In this document: piece by piece, positions 1-7,798 of the stretch
How positions within the stretch are numbered: position 1 is the first letter of the stretch
How the letters are laid out: every line of letters starts with the position of its first letter
Assembly (NCBI GenBank): GCA_023412655.1
Contig: JAEYNH010000007.1
Coordinates: 1-22,778, forward strand
Direction: 5' to 3'
Origin: Pseudomonadota bacterium
GTDB taxonomy: Bacteria > Pseudomonadota > Alphaproteobacteria > Caulobacterales > Caulobacteraceae
Length of the DNA stretch: 22,778 nt
The notes under the pieces: generated by a model
The model's database searches: none
Seen by the model: only the letters and a program-made list of their open reading frames with translations
Told to the model about the DNA's origin: nothing
Position numbers and translations under genes: made by a program

Positions 1-1562
1 AGCTCGCCCGCCGGCAGGTCGAAGAGACCGCCCTGGAGGGTGCCCTCCACGATCTGCTGCTCGAACTTGGTCTCCTCCTGGATGACGCGGTTCAGGTAGT
101 TGAAGCAATCTGGGTTGGTGTCGGACAGCGATTCCGGCAGGAACGGATTGAAGCCCCCCGCGCACCGCGACGCCCCGCCGTCAGGGGCGTTCACCAGTTC
201 GTGCCAGGCCTCGATGTTGATGAATCCCGACGTCTTCTCAGATGCATTGGTCGTCCCGAACGACCCATAGACGTCCCAGCGCCAGTCCCGCACCGGCGCC
301 CTGCCCGTCAGACCGACCAGGAACTCGTCGATCGAGTAGTCAAAGTCGTAGGTGGTGCGCCCGACCCGGCCAGTGTTGAAGGTGAAGAACATGGGAGCGG
401 TCGGATCCGGCCGCGAAGCCATGATCGAGCGCAGTTCCGCCGGCACGAACGGATTGGTCACCGGGATCATCGCGCGGGGTTCCGTCGACCCGGCTGACCA
501 GCCCTGGCGGCTATACTGTGCCGCGTACTGCATGTGGTTGTACTGGGCGTAGAGCTCGACGTTCTCGCTGATGTCGTATCTACCGCGGAAGAAGGCGGTC
601 CAGCGCTCGATCGGCTGCTGCAGCGGGTAGGTCGCGCCCTGCGGGAAGCCGAGGCGATCCTCGTCGAGGATGTAGGGTTCGCCTTCCGGGAACCGGTTGT
701 TGAGGATCGGATCCTGGGTGGTGAGGATCGTTCCGTCGAGATTCACCGCCAGGGGCGCATTGCGGCGCGGCGGCGTGCTTGCGCCATAGAGCCCCTGGAA
801 TACCGCGTTGAGCGCGGCCTGTGTCGGCAGATTGGAGGCGTCCGATGCGATCGTCCCCCCCTGCAGCGCCCCTGCCACGCCTGAGCGCTCGAAGAACGGC
901 CGCGTGCCGCGGTAAACCGGGCTGCGGTCGTAGTAGGACATCGACGCCATGACGTGACCACGCCCGGAGTCGATCGGCCCGCCGACGCTAAGGGACACAT
1001 TGGTCGCCTCCGCGTCGCTGCGGTCGGTGATGCCGTACTGCGCGTCCAGTTCGACGCCGGTGAAGTTGCGCTTCAGGCGGAAGTTGATGACCCCGGCGAT
1101 GGCGTCCGAACCATAGATCGCAGAGGCGCCGCCGGTGATGATTTCCACATTCTCGATCAGCGAGGTCGAGATTGAGTTGAGGTCGATCGCCCCAAGCGCG
1201 TCCGACGGCTGCATCCGTCGCCCGTCGAGCAGGATCAGCGTCCGCTGAATGCCAAGCCCTCGGAGGTTCGCGTTGTTGCGTCCCTGCCGCGCTGGGCTGC
1301 TCGACGAATTCGCATTGGTCGCCGAGAACTGCGGCATCTGGTTGAACGTGGCTTCAAGCGTCTGCGGCCCCGCCAGCTCGACCGCCTCGGCCGAGACGCT
1401 GACGATCGGGCTCTCGGCGGTGTAGTCGGGCCTCGCGATGCGCGAACCGGTGACCACAACCTCCGCCACCTCCTCAGCCGGGGGCGCTCCCTGCGCCCCA
1501 GCGGGCTGGGTCAGTCCAAAAGCCAGCACGACGGCTGACGCGCCACACCAAAGTCTCCGCAT
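1..1562 (-). CDS. TonB-dependent outer-membrane receptor (3' end beyond window)
   Basis: Outer-membrane beta-barrel receptor that would import a substrate with energy from TonB-ExbBD. The reading frame opens at ATG 1562 and stays open to the left edge, giving 520 residues without a stop; the rest of the barrel is missing. Residues 1-23 form a signal peptide ending in an AGA-Q type site. The start region VVVTGSRI lies at about 35-42. The plug domain follows, with RTLILLDGRRM at 107-117 and the conserved block NVEIITGGASAIYGSDA at about 138-154. A good ribosome site (GGGGAGGA) stands just ahead of the ATG. It has its own promoter region with an inverted repeat at 1588-1604 that recurs at other genes of this locus, so it is probably co-regulated with the malonyl-CoA genes. 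Substrate cannot be read from sequence; a malonate ester or conjugate is inferred from context only. Confidence 0.93.
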   Translation of the reverse strand, partial: MRRLWCGASAVVLAFGLTQPAGAQGAPPAEEVAEVVVTGSRIARPDYTAESPIVSVSAEAVELAGPQTLEATFNQMPQFSATNANSSSSPARQGRNNANLRGLGIQRTLILLDGRRMQPSDALGAIDLNSISTSLIENVEIITGGASAIYGSDAIAGVINFRLKRNFTGVELDAQYGITDRSDAEATNVSLSVGGPIDSGRGHVMASMSYYDRSPVYRGTRPFFERSGVAGALQGGTIASDASNLPTQAALNAVFQGLYGASTPPRRNAPLAVNLDGTILTTQDPILNNRFPEGEPYILDEDRLGFPQGATYPLQQPIERWTAFFRGRYDISENVELYAQYNHMQYAAQYSRQGWSAGSTEPRAMIPVTNPFVPAELRSIMASRPDPTAPMFFTFNTGRVGRTTYDFDYSIDEFLVGLTGRAPVRDWRWDVYGSFGTTNASEKTSGFINIEAWHELVNAPDGGASRCAGGFNPFLPESLSDTNPDCFNYLNRVIQEETKFEQQIVEGTLQGGLFDLPAGE

Positions 1563-1587
1563 CTCTCATCCTCCCCAAAAATATATT

Positions 1588-1604
1588 GTTCTATTATTTA
1601 GAAC
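1588..1604. promoter_or_regulatory. Putative IclR-type operator, copy A
   Basis: The 17-bp inverted repeat GTTCTATTATTTAGAAC has perfect 6-bp outer arms. It lies 26-42 bp ahead of the ATG of the TonB-dependent receptor, where a repressor or activator would act. It matches three other sites in this window in the GTTCYA and RGAA positions. Assignment to the IclR-family protein encoded at 4690-5433 is inference. Confidence 0.6.
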
Positions 1605-1660
1605 TTTATCCCGATATAATGCACAGGGTGTCTATGTCTTCAACCGGACATTTTCAGTAG

Positions 1661-3064
1661 CTAGGCGGCGTAGAGGTCGCGGTACTCAGCCCGCAGCAAG
1701 TTCTTCTGGACCTTGCCCATGGCGTTGCGCGGCAACGCCTCAACGAAGATGGCCCGCTTGGGCGCCTTGTATGGGGCGAGCGCGTCACGCGCCGCGGCGA
1801 GGATCGTCGCCTCGTCGCCCGCCCCGAGTATCACCGCCGTCACTGCCTCGCCGAAATCTGGATGCGGCAGGCCGATCACGGCGCTTTCCACCACCCCTGG
1901 CAGCTCGTCGAGGATCAGTTCGATCTCCTTCGGATAGACATTGAAGCCGCCGGTGATGATCAGGTCCTTTTCACGTCCGGAGATCCAAAGGCGGCCGGCG
2001 TCGTCGAGCCTCCCGACGTCACCGGTGATGAACCATCCATCCTCAGTGAAGGCGGCAGCTGTCTGCTCGGGCTGCTCCCAGTAGCCCGAGCAGACGCTCT
2101 CCCCCCGAATCTCGACGCCGCCGACCTCCGCGCCCCCCGCTATCCGCACCTGCATGCCGTCTACCGGGAAGCCAACGCTGCCACCGACCCGGTCGCCTTG
2201 CAGCGGGTTGGTGGTGATGACGAGCGCCTCGCTCATGCCATAGCGTTCAAGGATACGACGCCCCATCCGCGCCTCGAACGCGTCGAAGGTCGAGGGGAGC
2301 AGCGGGGCGGAGCCGGAGACGAACAGCCGCACGCCCGCCGCCGCCTCCCGGGTGAAGCTGGGGAGGGCCAGGAGCCGGGTGTAGAACGTCGGGACGCCCA
2401 TTAGCACCGTGGCCTCTCCAAGGCCGGCCATGACATCCTCTTCCGTGAACTTGGGAAGCCAGATCATCGGCGATGAACTGAGCAGAGCGCAGTGCAGGGC
2501 AATGAAGAGGCCGTGCACGTGGAACACCGGGAGGGCGTGCAGCAGCACGTCATCTCCGTCGAACCCCCAGGCCTTTCGCACTGCCTCGCCGTTGGCGGCC
2601 AACCCGCCGTGCGTAAGCATCGCACCCTTGGACCGGCCCGTTGTGCCGGACGTGTAGATGATCGAGGCCGTATCCGCCGCGGCGCGGGGAACGATGGCGC
2701 CCGCATCGCCGGCGAGGGGGCGGGCGTCTGCGACGAAGGCCGCCGCATCATGGACCACGACCTTAGGCCGGCAGTCGTTGAGGAAGTAGTCCAGCTCGAC
2801 CGCGGTATAGCTGGGATTCAGCGGCACGAAGATGCCGCCCAGCTTGAGCGTCGCCATGTAGACCGCCACCACCTCCCAGCTCTTCTCGCTGATGAGGGCG
2901 ACCCGGTCGCCAGGGCCCAGGCCTTCCGACCGCAGTCGCGCGGCGGCCGCGTCCGTCGCCCGGACCAGCTCGCCGTACGAGACGGCCGGTCCGCCGGGGC
3001 GACGAAAGCAATCCCGCTCCGCCACGAAGGCCGTGGCGAGCGCCTCATAGAAGTTGCCGCTCAT
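1661..3064 (-). CDS. matB: Malonyl-CoA synthetase-like acyl-CoA ligase (MatB family)
   Basis: Cytoplasmic adenylate-forming enzyme expected to join malonate, or a substituted malonate, to CoA with ATP. Motifs in order: YTSGTTGRSKG at 137-147 (phosphate-binding loop), PVFHVHGLF at 179-187, RYGMSE at 274-279, TGD at 347-349, GREKDLIITGG at 363-373, and PRNAMGKVQK at 445-454 with the catalytic Lys451. Many blocks, including LMGVPTFYTRLL and ESAVIGLPHPDFGEAVTAV, match my memory of Rhizobium MatB closely. At 467 residues it is about 35 shorter than that enzyme; the shortfall lies around 105-135, before the ATP loop, and removes no motif. ATG 3064 has GGAGG just upstream. The MFS gene ends 14 bp before it, so the two share an operon. 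A broader acyl-CoA ligase specificity is possible, but a malonyl-CoA decarboxylase nearby supports the call. Confidence 0.87.
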   Translation of the reverse strand: MSGNFYEALATAFVAERDCFRRPGGPAVSYGELVRATDAAAARLRSEGLGPGDRVALISEKSWEVVAVYMATLKLGGIFVPLNPSYTAVELDYFLNDCRPKVVVHDAAAFVADARPLAGDAGAIVPRAAADTASIIYTSGTTGRSKGAMLTHGGLAANGEAVRKAWGFDGDDVLLHALPVFHVHGLFIALHCALLSSSPMIWLPKFTEEDVMAGLGEATVLMGVPTFYTRLLALPSFTREAAAGVRLFVSGSAPLLPSTFDAFEARMGRRILERYGMSEALVITTNPLQGDRVGGSVGFPVDGMQVRIAGGAEVGGVEIRGESVCSGYWEQPEQTAAAFTEDGWFITGDVGRLDDAGRLWISGREKDLIITGGFNVYPKEIELILDELPGVVESAVIGLPHPDFGEAVTAVILGAGDEATILAAARDALAPYKAPKRAIFVEALPRNAMGKVQKNLLRAEYRDLYAA

Positions 3065-3078
3065 GGGGCCTCCGTGCG

Positions 3079-4467
3079 CTAGTCGCCGTCTTCCTGCTGA
3101 AGACGCAGGTTGAACTCTGCCCGCCCGGGCCCCGCCAAAGCGGCCTCGGCCGCCGCTCGCTGATCCAGCTCGTCCTTGAGGAACCGGCCCGCCCGCCAGA
3201 AAAAGTACGCCGGCACGACATAGAGGAACGCTGAGCCCATCAGCACGACGCGCACGCTTTCCTTGTCGCCGACATACGGCTTCAGCAGGTCCGAGGCGAA
3301 GCCGAAGCTCAGAGCGCCGAACCCTGTTCCAACCAGGGTGGTGACAAAGAGCATGCTCGCCGTCGCGGTCGCCCTCACCCGTCGGCTCACCAGGCCCTGC
3401 ACCGAGGCGAAGGTGCCGCCGTAGTAGAGGTCGTCGAAGAAGTCCGGCAGCACCAGCAGCGCCACAGCCATCACCCAGCTACCCGTCCACCAGGCGAAGA
3501 ACAGGAGCGGCACGTTGCACAGCAGCCCAATGGTCTGCGGCGTCATGTAGTGGCGTGGGTTCTTCTGCCCCCAGCGATCAGCCAGGACGCCGCCCACCCA
3601 GGTGCCGAGCGCGCCGGCGATCCCGCCTGTGATCCCAAGCCAGAAGCCCGCCTGTGTTGTTGTGAGCTCATGGTTCCGGAGGAAGTGAATCATGCCCCAG
3701 ACGCTGCCGCCCGCACCCAACAGGGCCGCGCTGGCCACCGCGAGGATGATGTTCACGAACGCCTTGGAGCCGCGGATTTCGGCGATCACCTCCTTCAAGG
3801 GAACCTTGGGCTCGATCTTCACAGGACCGGTGACGCCCACTCGCCGAGGGTCCTTCAGCACCCACCACATCAGGACCGCCAGCAGGATTCCTGGGAACCC
3901 GACGATGAAGAACGCCGCCCGCCAGCCGTAGAGATCGTTCAGCAGCCCCCCCAGGGACTTGCCGAGGAACGCCCCGATCGGCGAGCCGAGCCCGAAGATC
4001 GCCAGCGCCATGGCCAGCTTGGCCTTGGGCACCGTGTCGGCGATCAGGGAGTGAGCGGGCGGCACGCAGCCGGCCTCACCCGTAGCCACGCCGATGCGGG
4101 CCAGCACGATGTGCCAAAAGCTCTGAGCGGTTCCGCAGAGCGCCGTCATTCCAGACCAGACGGCCAGGCACGCGCCGATGAGATGGACCCGGTTCGTTCT
4201 CAGGTTGTCGGCGATCCGGCCGAGCGGGATGCTGACGCTGTTGTAGAAGAGGGCGAAGAAAAGGCCCGTGACCAGACCAAGCTGGGTGTCGCTAAGGCCA
4301 AGATCGCGCTTGATCGGCTCGGCCAGGACGTTGATGACCTGACGATCCAGAACATTCAGCACCAGAACACAGACCAGGATGCCGACCAGAAGCCGCTGAT
4401 ATCCTGGTGAAAATCCCGAAACCTCGCCCGACACTTCTAATGATTCAGTCGCAGCACCGCGGCTCAC
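3079..4467 (-). CDS. Spinster-like MFS transporter
   Basis: Inner-membrane 12-helix carrier of the major facilitator superfamily. With the start chosen here it has 462 residues. LDRQVINVLAEPIKRDLGLS follows the first helix (from about 40), and the loop PLGRIADNLRTNRV at 81-94 is the family signature between helices 2 and 3. A second signature, ARIGVATGEAGCVPPAHSL, follows, as in spinster-type carriers of alphaproteobacterial catabolic clusters. The frame stays open upstream to a TTG at 4572, but that codon lies inside the operator at 4566-4582 and the extra 35 residues are low-complexity and basic. GTG 4467 sits behind a strong GAGGGGAGGG ribosome site, so I chose it. It is the first gene of an operon with the MatB-like ligase, which makes import of the acid released by the esterases its likely job. 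Export or another organic acid cannot be excluded. Confidence 0.9.
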   Translation of the reverse strand: MSRGAATESLEVSGEVSGFSPGYQRLLVGILVCVLVLNVLDRQVINVLAEPIKRDLGLSDTQLGLVTGLFFALFYNSVSIPLGRIADNLRTNRVHLIGACLAVWSGMTALCGTAQSFWHIVLARIGVATGEAGCVPPAHSLIADTVPKAKLAMALAIFGLGSPIGAFLGKSLGGLLNDLYGWRAAFFIVGFPGILLAVLMWWVLKDPRRVGVTGPVKIEPKVPLKEVIAEIRGSKAFVNIILAVASAALLGAGGSVWGMIHFLRNHELTTTQAGFWLGITGGIAGALGTWVGGVLADRWGQKNPRHYMTPQTIGLLCNVPLLFFAWWTGSWVMAVALLVLPDFFDDLYYGGTFASVQGLVSRRVRATATASMLFVTTLVGTGFGALSFGFASDLLKPYVGDKESVRVVLMGSAFLYVVPAYFFWRAGRFLKDELDQRAAAEAALAGPGRAEFNLRLQQEDGD

Positions 4468-4565
4468 GCCCCCTCCCCTCGGCCTTCTCTGGGCCTTGTC
4501 TTTTCCCCGCGAGGATTGCCTCTCAATCAGGTTCTCGTCAACCAAGTTCAATATGTTGCATATTT

Positions 4566-4582
4566 TTTCCAATTATTGGAAC
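4566..4582. promoter_or_regulatory. Putative IclR-type operator, copy C
   Basis: Read on the minus strand the site is GTTCCAATAATTGGAAA, with TTCCAAT/ATTGGAA arms about a single central base. It lies in the divergent region between the MFS operon and the IclR gene, 99 bp ahead of the preferred MFS start. Its centre is 73 bp from copy D, close to seven helical turns, which would put both sites on the same DNA face. Binding by the neighbouring regulator is inferred. Confidence 0.62.
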
Positions 4583-4638
4583 ATATGGGCTCAGTTCCTC
4601 TGTGTGGCCATCGCACGGCGGCGTTAGCCTTGCCAAGC

Positions 4639-4655
4639 GTTCCAAATAGCGGAAT
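4639..4655. promoter_or_regulatory. Putative IclR-type operator, copy D
   Basis: GTTCCAAATAGCGGAAT keeps the GTTCCA and GGAAT arms of the other sites but has a GC-containing centre, so it is the weakest copy. It lies 34-50 bp ahead of the ATG of the IclR-family gene, a position suited to autoregulation. Confidence 0.5.
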
Positions 4656-4689
4656 GAGCTAGATTCAACCTGCGGACGACGAGCCAAAG

Positions 4690-5433
4690 ATGGACACGAC
4701 AGTCGCGAAGGGCCTCGCGGTCCTGGAACTTCTGGCGCGCGCCGAGGCGCCCATGCGCCTTTCGCAGATTGCGCTCGAGCTTGATCTTCAGAAGAGCAAC
4801 ACACACCGCCTTCTCTCGACGCTGTCTCAGCTGGGCTATGTCCGGAAGGAGTTGGAGACAGGCCGCTACGCACCGACGTTGAAGGCCTGGGAACTGGGCG
4901 CGAGCGTGATCAGCGCTCATCCGGTGAAACGCGCCGCTGCGCCGTACCTGCAGGAGCTCCACCGGATTACCGGCGAGACTGCGACGCTCAGTGTTCTCGA
5001 CGGCCACCAGGTGCTCGTCCTCGATAAGATCGTCGCCCCGCGCGCCTTGCGGTTCACGGCCCGGCCGGGCTCTCGCATCCCCGCGCTGCTGAACGCCTCA
5101 GGCCAGGCGATGCTGGCCCACGAGCCCGAGCCGCGCCCGCTCATCGAGCGGGGCCGCGTCGAGAGCCCCCATGCGCAAGACCTCGACCCCGATGACGTTA
5201 TGCGCGAACTCGATGCAGTGCGCCGTCGCGGCTACGCCGTGATGACCAAGTCCAAGTACACCCCGGGGGTGGTCGGCGTGGCCGCCTCGCTTCCCACCCG
5301 CGACGGGTTCGGTCGGGCCGCCCTGAGTGCTTCAGGTCCTGAGGAGCGCTTCACCGGGGCACACCTCGAGGAAATCGTAGAGGCGGTGCGGGTCGTCGCC
5401 GCCCGCGTCGCCAACGCCACGGGTCGGATCTAG
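4690..5433 (+). CDS. IclR-family transcriptional regulator
   Basis: DNA-binding regulator of 247 residues, the usual length for the family. The N-terminal winged helix-turn-helix covers about 1-65, with LSQIALELDLQKSNTHRLLS at 24-43 and the wing after LGYV. The effector-binding domain fills about 75-245 and shows the typical stretches ALLNASGQAMLA at 132-143 and GVVGVAASLP at 193-202. It is transcribed divergently from the MFS-matB operon and convergently with the malonyl-CoA decarboxylase gene; its TAG and the opposing TAG share the tetranucleotide CTAG. IclR proteins typically bind 14-17 bp palindromes and respond to a small acid of the pathway they control. Four matching palindromes lie upstream of the units of this locus, so I infer it is the local regulator. 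Whether it represses or activates cannot be read. Confidence 0.93.
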   Translation: MDTTVAKGLAVLELLARAEAPMRLSQIALELDLQKSNTHRLLSTLSQLGYVRKELETGRYAPTLKAWELGASVISAHPVKRAAAPYLQELHRITGETATLSVLDGHQVLVLDKIVAPRALRFTARPGSRIPALLNASGQAMLAHEPEPRPLIERGRVESPHAQDLDPDDVMRELDAVRRRGYAVMTKSKYTPGVVGVAASLPTRDGFGRAALSASGPEERFTGAHLEEIVEAVRVVAARVANATGRI

Positions 5434-6683
5434 GGCGTCGCGGACGCGGCCCGGGTGCCGCGCGCATAGCGTCGGATTCGACGCTCTGCCTTCACCTCCC
5501 CCCTCAGCAGGGCGTTCCGGTTCCGCTCCAGCGCGCTGAGGTCGTAGAGGTAGTTGACCATTGCCCCGAACGACTGCCGCCGCCCATTGCTGGACAGGTC
5601 GCCGAGGGGATGGATGTCAGACACCGAAGCGCCGTTGCCAAGATGGAAGCGCGCCACTGGGTCCAGAGGCTCGCCGGCGGCGGTCTTCGCGGTCAGCAGG
5701 TACTCGGCCGCAAGCCTGCGGACCTCGGCTGCCGACGGGTCTCGATCGACGAGGTCGGACTCGACTTCGGCCCAGGCGCGAAGCCCCGGGATCGGCGATA
5801 GGGTGACAAACGTGCCCAAGTTCGGCAGCTCGGCCTGCAACGCGGCGACGACCTGTCTGATGAGCACCGATCCGAAGGGCACTCCGCGCAGCCCATCCTG
5901 GCAATTGGAGATGGAGTAGAAGACCGCCACCCGTGCATCCCGGGGCGCCAACTCCGGCCGCTCCGGGGAGAGCAGCGCGGTGATCGCGCCTGGGACTTTC
6001 GCGGTAAGGGCCACCTCGATGAAGATCAGGGGCTCGTCCGGCATGCGCGCATGGAAGAACGCATAGCAACGCCGGTCCGCTGGCTCGAGACGCCGCCGCA
6101 ACTCGTCCCAGTCGCCGATCTCGTGCACGGCCTCATAGGCGATGATCTTGCGCAGCAGGCTCGCCGGTGACGACCAGGTGATCCGCTCCAGCCGAAGGAA
6201 GCCGGGGTTGAACCAAGCAGCGAGAAGATGAGCGAAGTCGGCGTCCAGCGCTGGCGCGCCGGGAATCTCCCGCCGCCAGGCGCCGAGGTCGGAGCGGATC
6301 TGGATCAGACGGCGAGTGCCGTTGTCGGCCAGGTTCAGGTTGCGGATCAGCTGAAGGCGGCGCGGTTCGGAGGCGGCATGCAGTTCAGCCAGCGCGGCCG
6401 GATCTGCCCCCGCGCGGTAGCCGGCGACCGCCCGCTCCAGCCGCTCGGCGTCGGGCGCAAACCGCGTCGAGAGGTTAGAAAGAAAGGCCCGCCGTCCCGT
6501 GTCATCCATCGCCTCGTAGGCCGCAAGCACCTTTTCGGCCAACGGCGGGGCGAACGCCGGGGCGCATCCCGCCAGTTCCTCGCACCAGGCCAGGAGCCGG
6601 GCGGCATTGTTGTGGGCAGGAAGGCGCGGCCATGGCAGGCCGGGAAGCCGGGCGCCGATGGCCTGACTGATCAGCCCTTGCAT
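5430..6683 (-). CDS. matA: Malonyl-CoA decarboxylase
   Basis: Converts malonyl-CoA to acetyl-CoA and CO2 in the cytoplasm. The 417-residue protein has the helical N-terminal domain (about 1-130) and the acetyltransferase-fold catalytic domain. FYSISNCQDGLRGVPFG (255-271) leads to TLSPIPG, whose Ser296 matches the catalytic serine of the family. FHLGNGASVSDIHPLGDLS (346-364) carries His347, matching the catalytic histidine, and SFGAMVNYLY (371-380) closes the domain. The open frame extends 105 codons further upstream, but that part overlaps the preceding hydrolase gene and lacks family character. ATG 6683 overlaps the end of that gene by 13 bp, typical of translational coupling. It is last in the esterase operon and completes a hydrolysis, activation and decarboxylation route with the MatB-like ligase. 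The symbol matA follows Rhizobium usage for this function. Confidence 0.93.
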   Translation of the reverse strand: MQGLISQAIGARLPGLPWPRLPAHNNAARLLAWCEELAGCAPAFAPPLAEKVLAAYEAMDDTGRRAFLSNLSTRFAPDAERLERAVAGYRAGADPAALAELHAASEPRRLQLIRNLNLADNGTRRLIQIRSDLGAWRREIPGAPALDADFAHLLAAWFNPGFLRLERITWSSPASLLRKIIAYEAVHEIGDWDELRRRLEPADRRCYAFFHARMPDEPLIFIEVALTAKVPGAITALLSPERPELAPRDARVAVFYSISNCQDGLRGVPFGSVLIRQVVAALQAELPNLGTFVTLSPIPGLRAWAEVESDLVDRDPSAAEVRRLAAEYLLTAKTAAGEPLDPVARFHLGNGASVSDIHPLGDLSSNGRRQSFGAMVNYLYDLSALERNRNALLRGEVKAERRIRRYARGTRAASATP

Positions 6684-7798
6684 GGGGCGATCCCCAGCGC
6701 CGGTCCCAACACCTCCCAGATCCGCGTATCCAGACGCGGCGTTGTTCCCGAGCCCGCCGACGGCGGATCGGCGAACCCCATGGTGGCGACAACCAGCCGC
6801 TCCTCCGGAATTACGAACACATACTGTCCAAAGGCTCCGGAAGCGTTGAACATGCTGCAGGGCGCCGGCAGCCGGCCGCTCGTGTTCAGCCACCAGAGAA
6901 AGCCGTAATCCATATTGCGCGCCGAAGGCGTCACCGCCTGGCGCACATAGTCGGCGTCGACCAGCTGGCGGCCGGCCCAGCGTCCGCCATTGAGCCACAG
7001 CTGTCCGAGCCGGGCCATGTCCCGCACAGACAGCTCCATCGAACCGCCAATGCGGATGTTCCCACGAGGGTCGATCCCTTCCGGCTGGTAGTTGAGGTTC
7101 TCGACGCCGAGCGGCGTCATGAGTTCCTCTGTGGCGAAGGCGTGGCTCGACTGTCCGCTGGCCGCCGCGACTACATCCGAGAGATGGTCCGCCGGGACGC
7201 CGTCGTAGTGGAACATGCTGCCGGGTGCGATGGTGGCGCCGTAACCTGGAGGTCGGCCCGGCTCCGGCTCTGACAGTCGCACGTAGTCAAGGCCGTCACG
7301 CGGCCCGGGGTCACCCTCTCCCAGCTTTCTTGGGCGCTTGGAGCTCGGCTTGGCCACCAGGGTGCCCCCCGATGACATGGTCAGGAGATGACGGAGTGTG
7401 GTGTCGGGATGCAATCCGGAGCGCTCTGGAGGGTGGTACCTGGACACCGGGTCGTCAATGCGCAGGAGCCCCTTGGCGACGGCCACGCCGACCACGGCGC
7501 TGCCCCAGGATTTGCCGGACGAGAAGCTGACGTTGCGCTGCGTGGGATCGGCGCGGAAGTAGGGTCCGGCCCAGTAGCGCTCGAAGACGATCACCCCGTC
7601 CTTCACCACCACCAGGCCCTGCCGCCCGCCCATCGCGCCGATACGCTCGGCGGCCGCTTCGAGCCTGTTACGGTCAAGGCCATGCGCCGAGGGGTCGCCA
7701 TGCGCCCACGGACCGGCGCCAGGGCCTTCACGCCCGGCGGCGCAGGCCGAGCTCGCGGCCAGCCAGATTCCGACGAGAAAGAGGGAAGCAAGCTTCAT
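6671..7798 (-). CDS. Exported serine hydrolase, class C beta-lactamase fold (second of tandem pair)
   Basis: Predicted esterase or amidase of the beta-lactamase/penicillin-binding fold, 375 residues. A signal peptide covers about 1-20; Cys19 sits near the cleavage zone, but the residues before it (SSA) are a poor lipobox. The catalytic SxxK motif is SSGK with Ser93 and Lys96. The second motif is YDG at 198-200, where true beta-lactamases have YxN and many esterases of this fold have a glycine. GAFGQYVFVIPEERLVVATMG (321-341) supplies the strand that carries KTG in lactamases. These changes favour carboxylester or linear amide substrates, as in EstB and NylB, over beta-lactams. Its ATG overlaps the stop of the upstream paralogue in ATGA. 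The operon also encodes malonyl-CoA decarboxylase, so a malonate ester or amide is a reasonable substrate guess. Confidence 0.88.
   Translation of the reverse strand: MKLASLFLVGIWLAASSACAAGREGPGAGPWAHGDPSAHGLDRNRLEAAAERIGAMGGRQGLVVVKDGVIVFERYWAGPYFRADPTQRNVSFSSGKSWGSAVVGVAVAKGLLRIDDPVSRYHPPERSGLHPDTTLRHLLTMSSGGTLVAKPSSKRPRKLGEGDPGPRDGLDYVRLSEPEPGRPPGYGATIAPGSMFHYDGVPADHLSDVVAAASGQSSHAFATEELMTPLGVENLNYQPEGIDPRGNIRIGGSMELSVRDMARLGQLWLNGGRWAGRQLVDADYVRQAVTPSARNMDYGFLWWLNTSGRLPAPCSMFNASGAFGQYVFVIPEERLVVATMGFADPPSAGSGTTPRLDTRIWEVLGPALGIAPCKG

Noticed and set aside
4468..4572. N-terminal extension of the MFS protein to TTG 4572
   Set aside because: The TTG lies inside the operator palindrome and lacks a ribosome site, while GTG 4467 has a strong one; the extra residues are basic and low in complexity.
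6684..6998. 105-codon extension of malonyl-CoA decarboxylase
   Set aside because: It overlaps the preceding hydrolase gene in another frame and has no family similarity; ATG 6683 gives the normal length.
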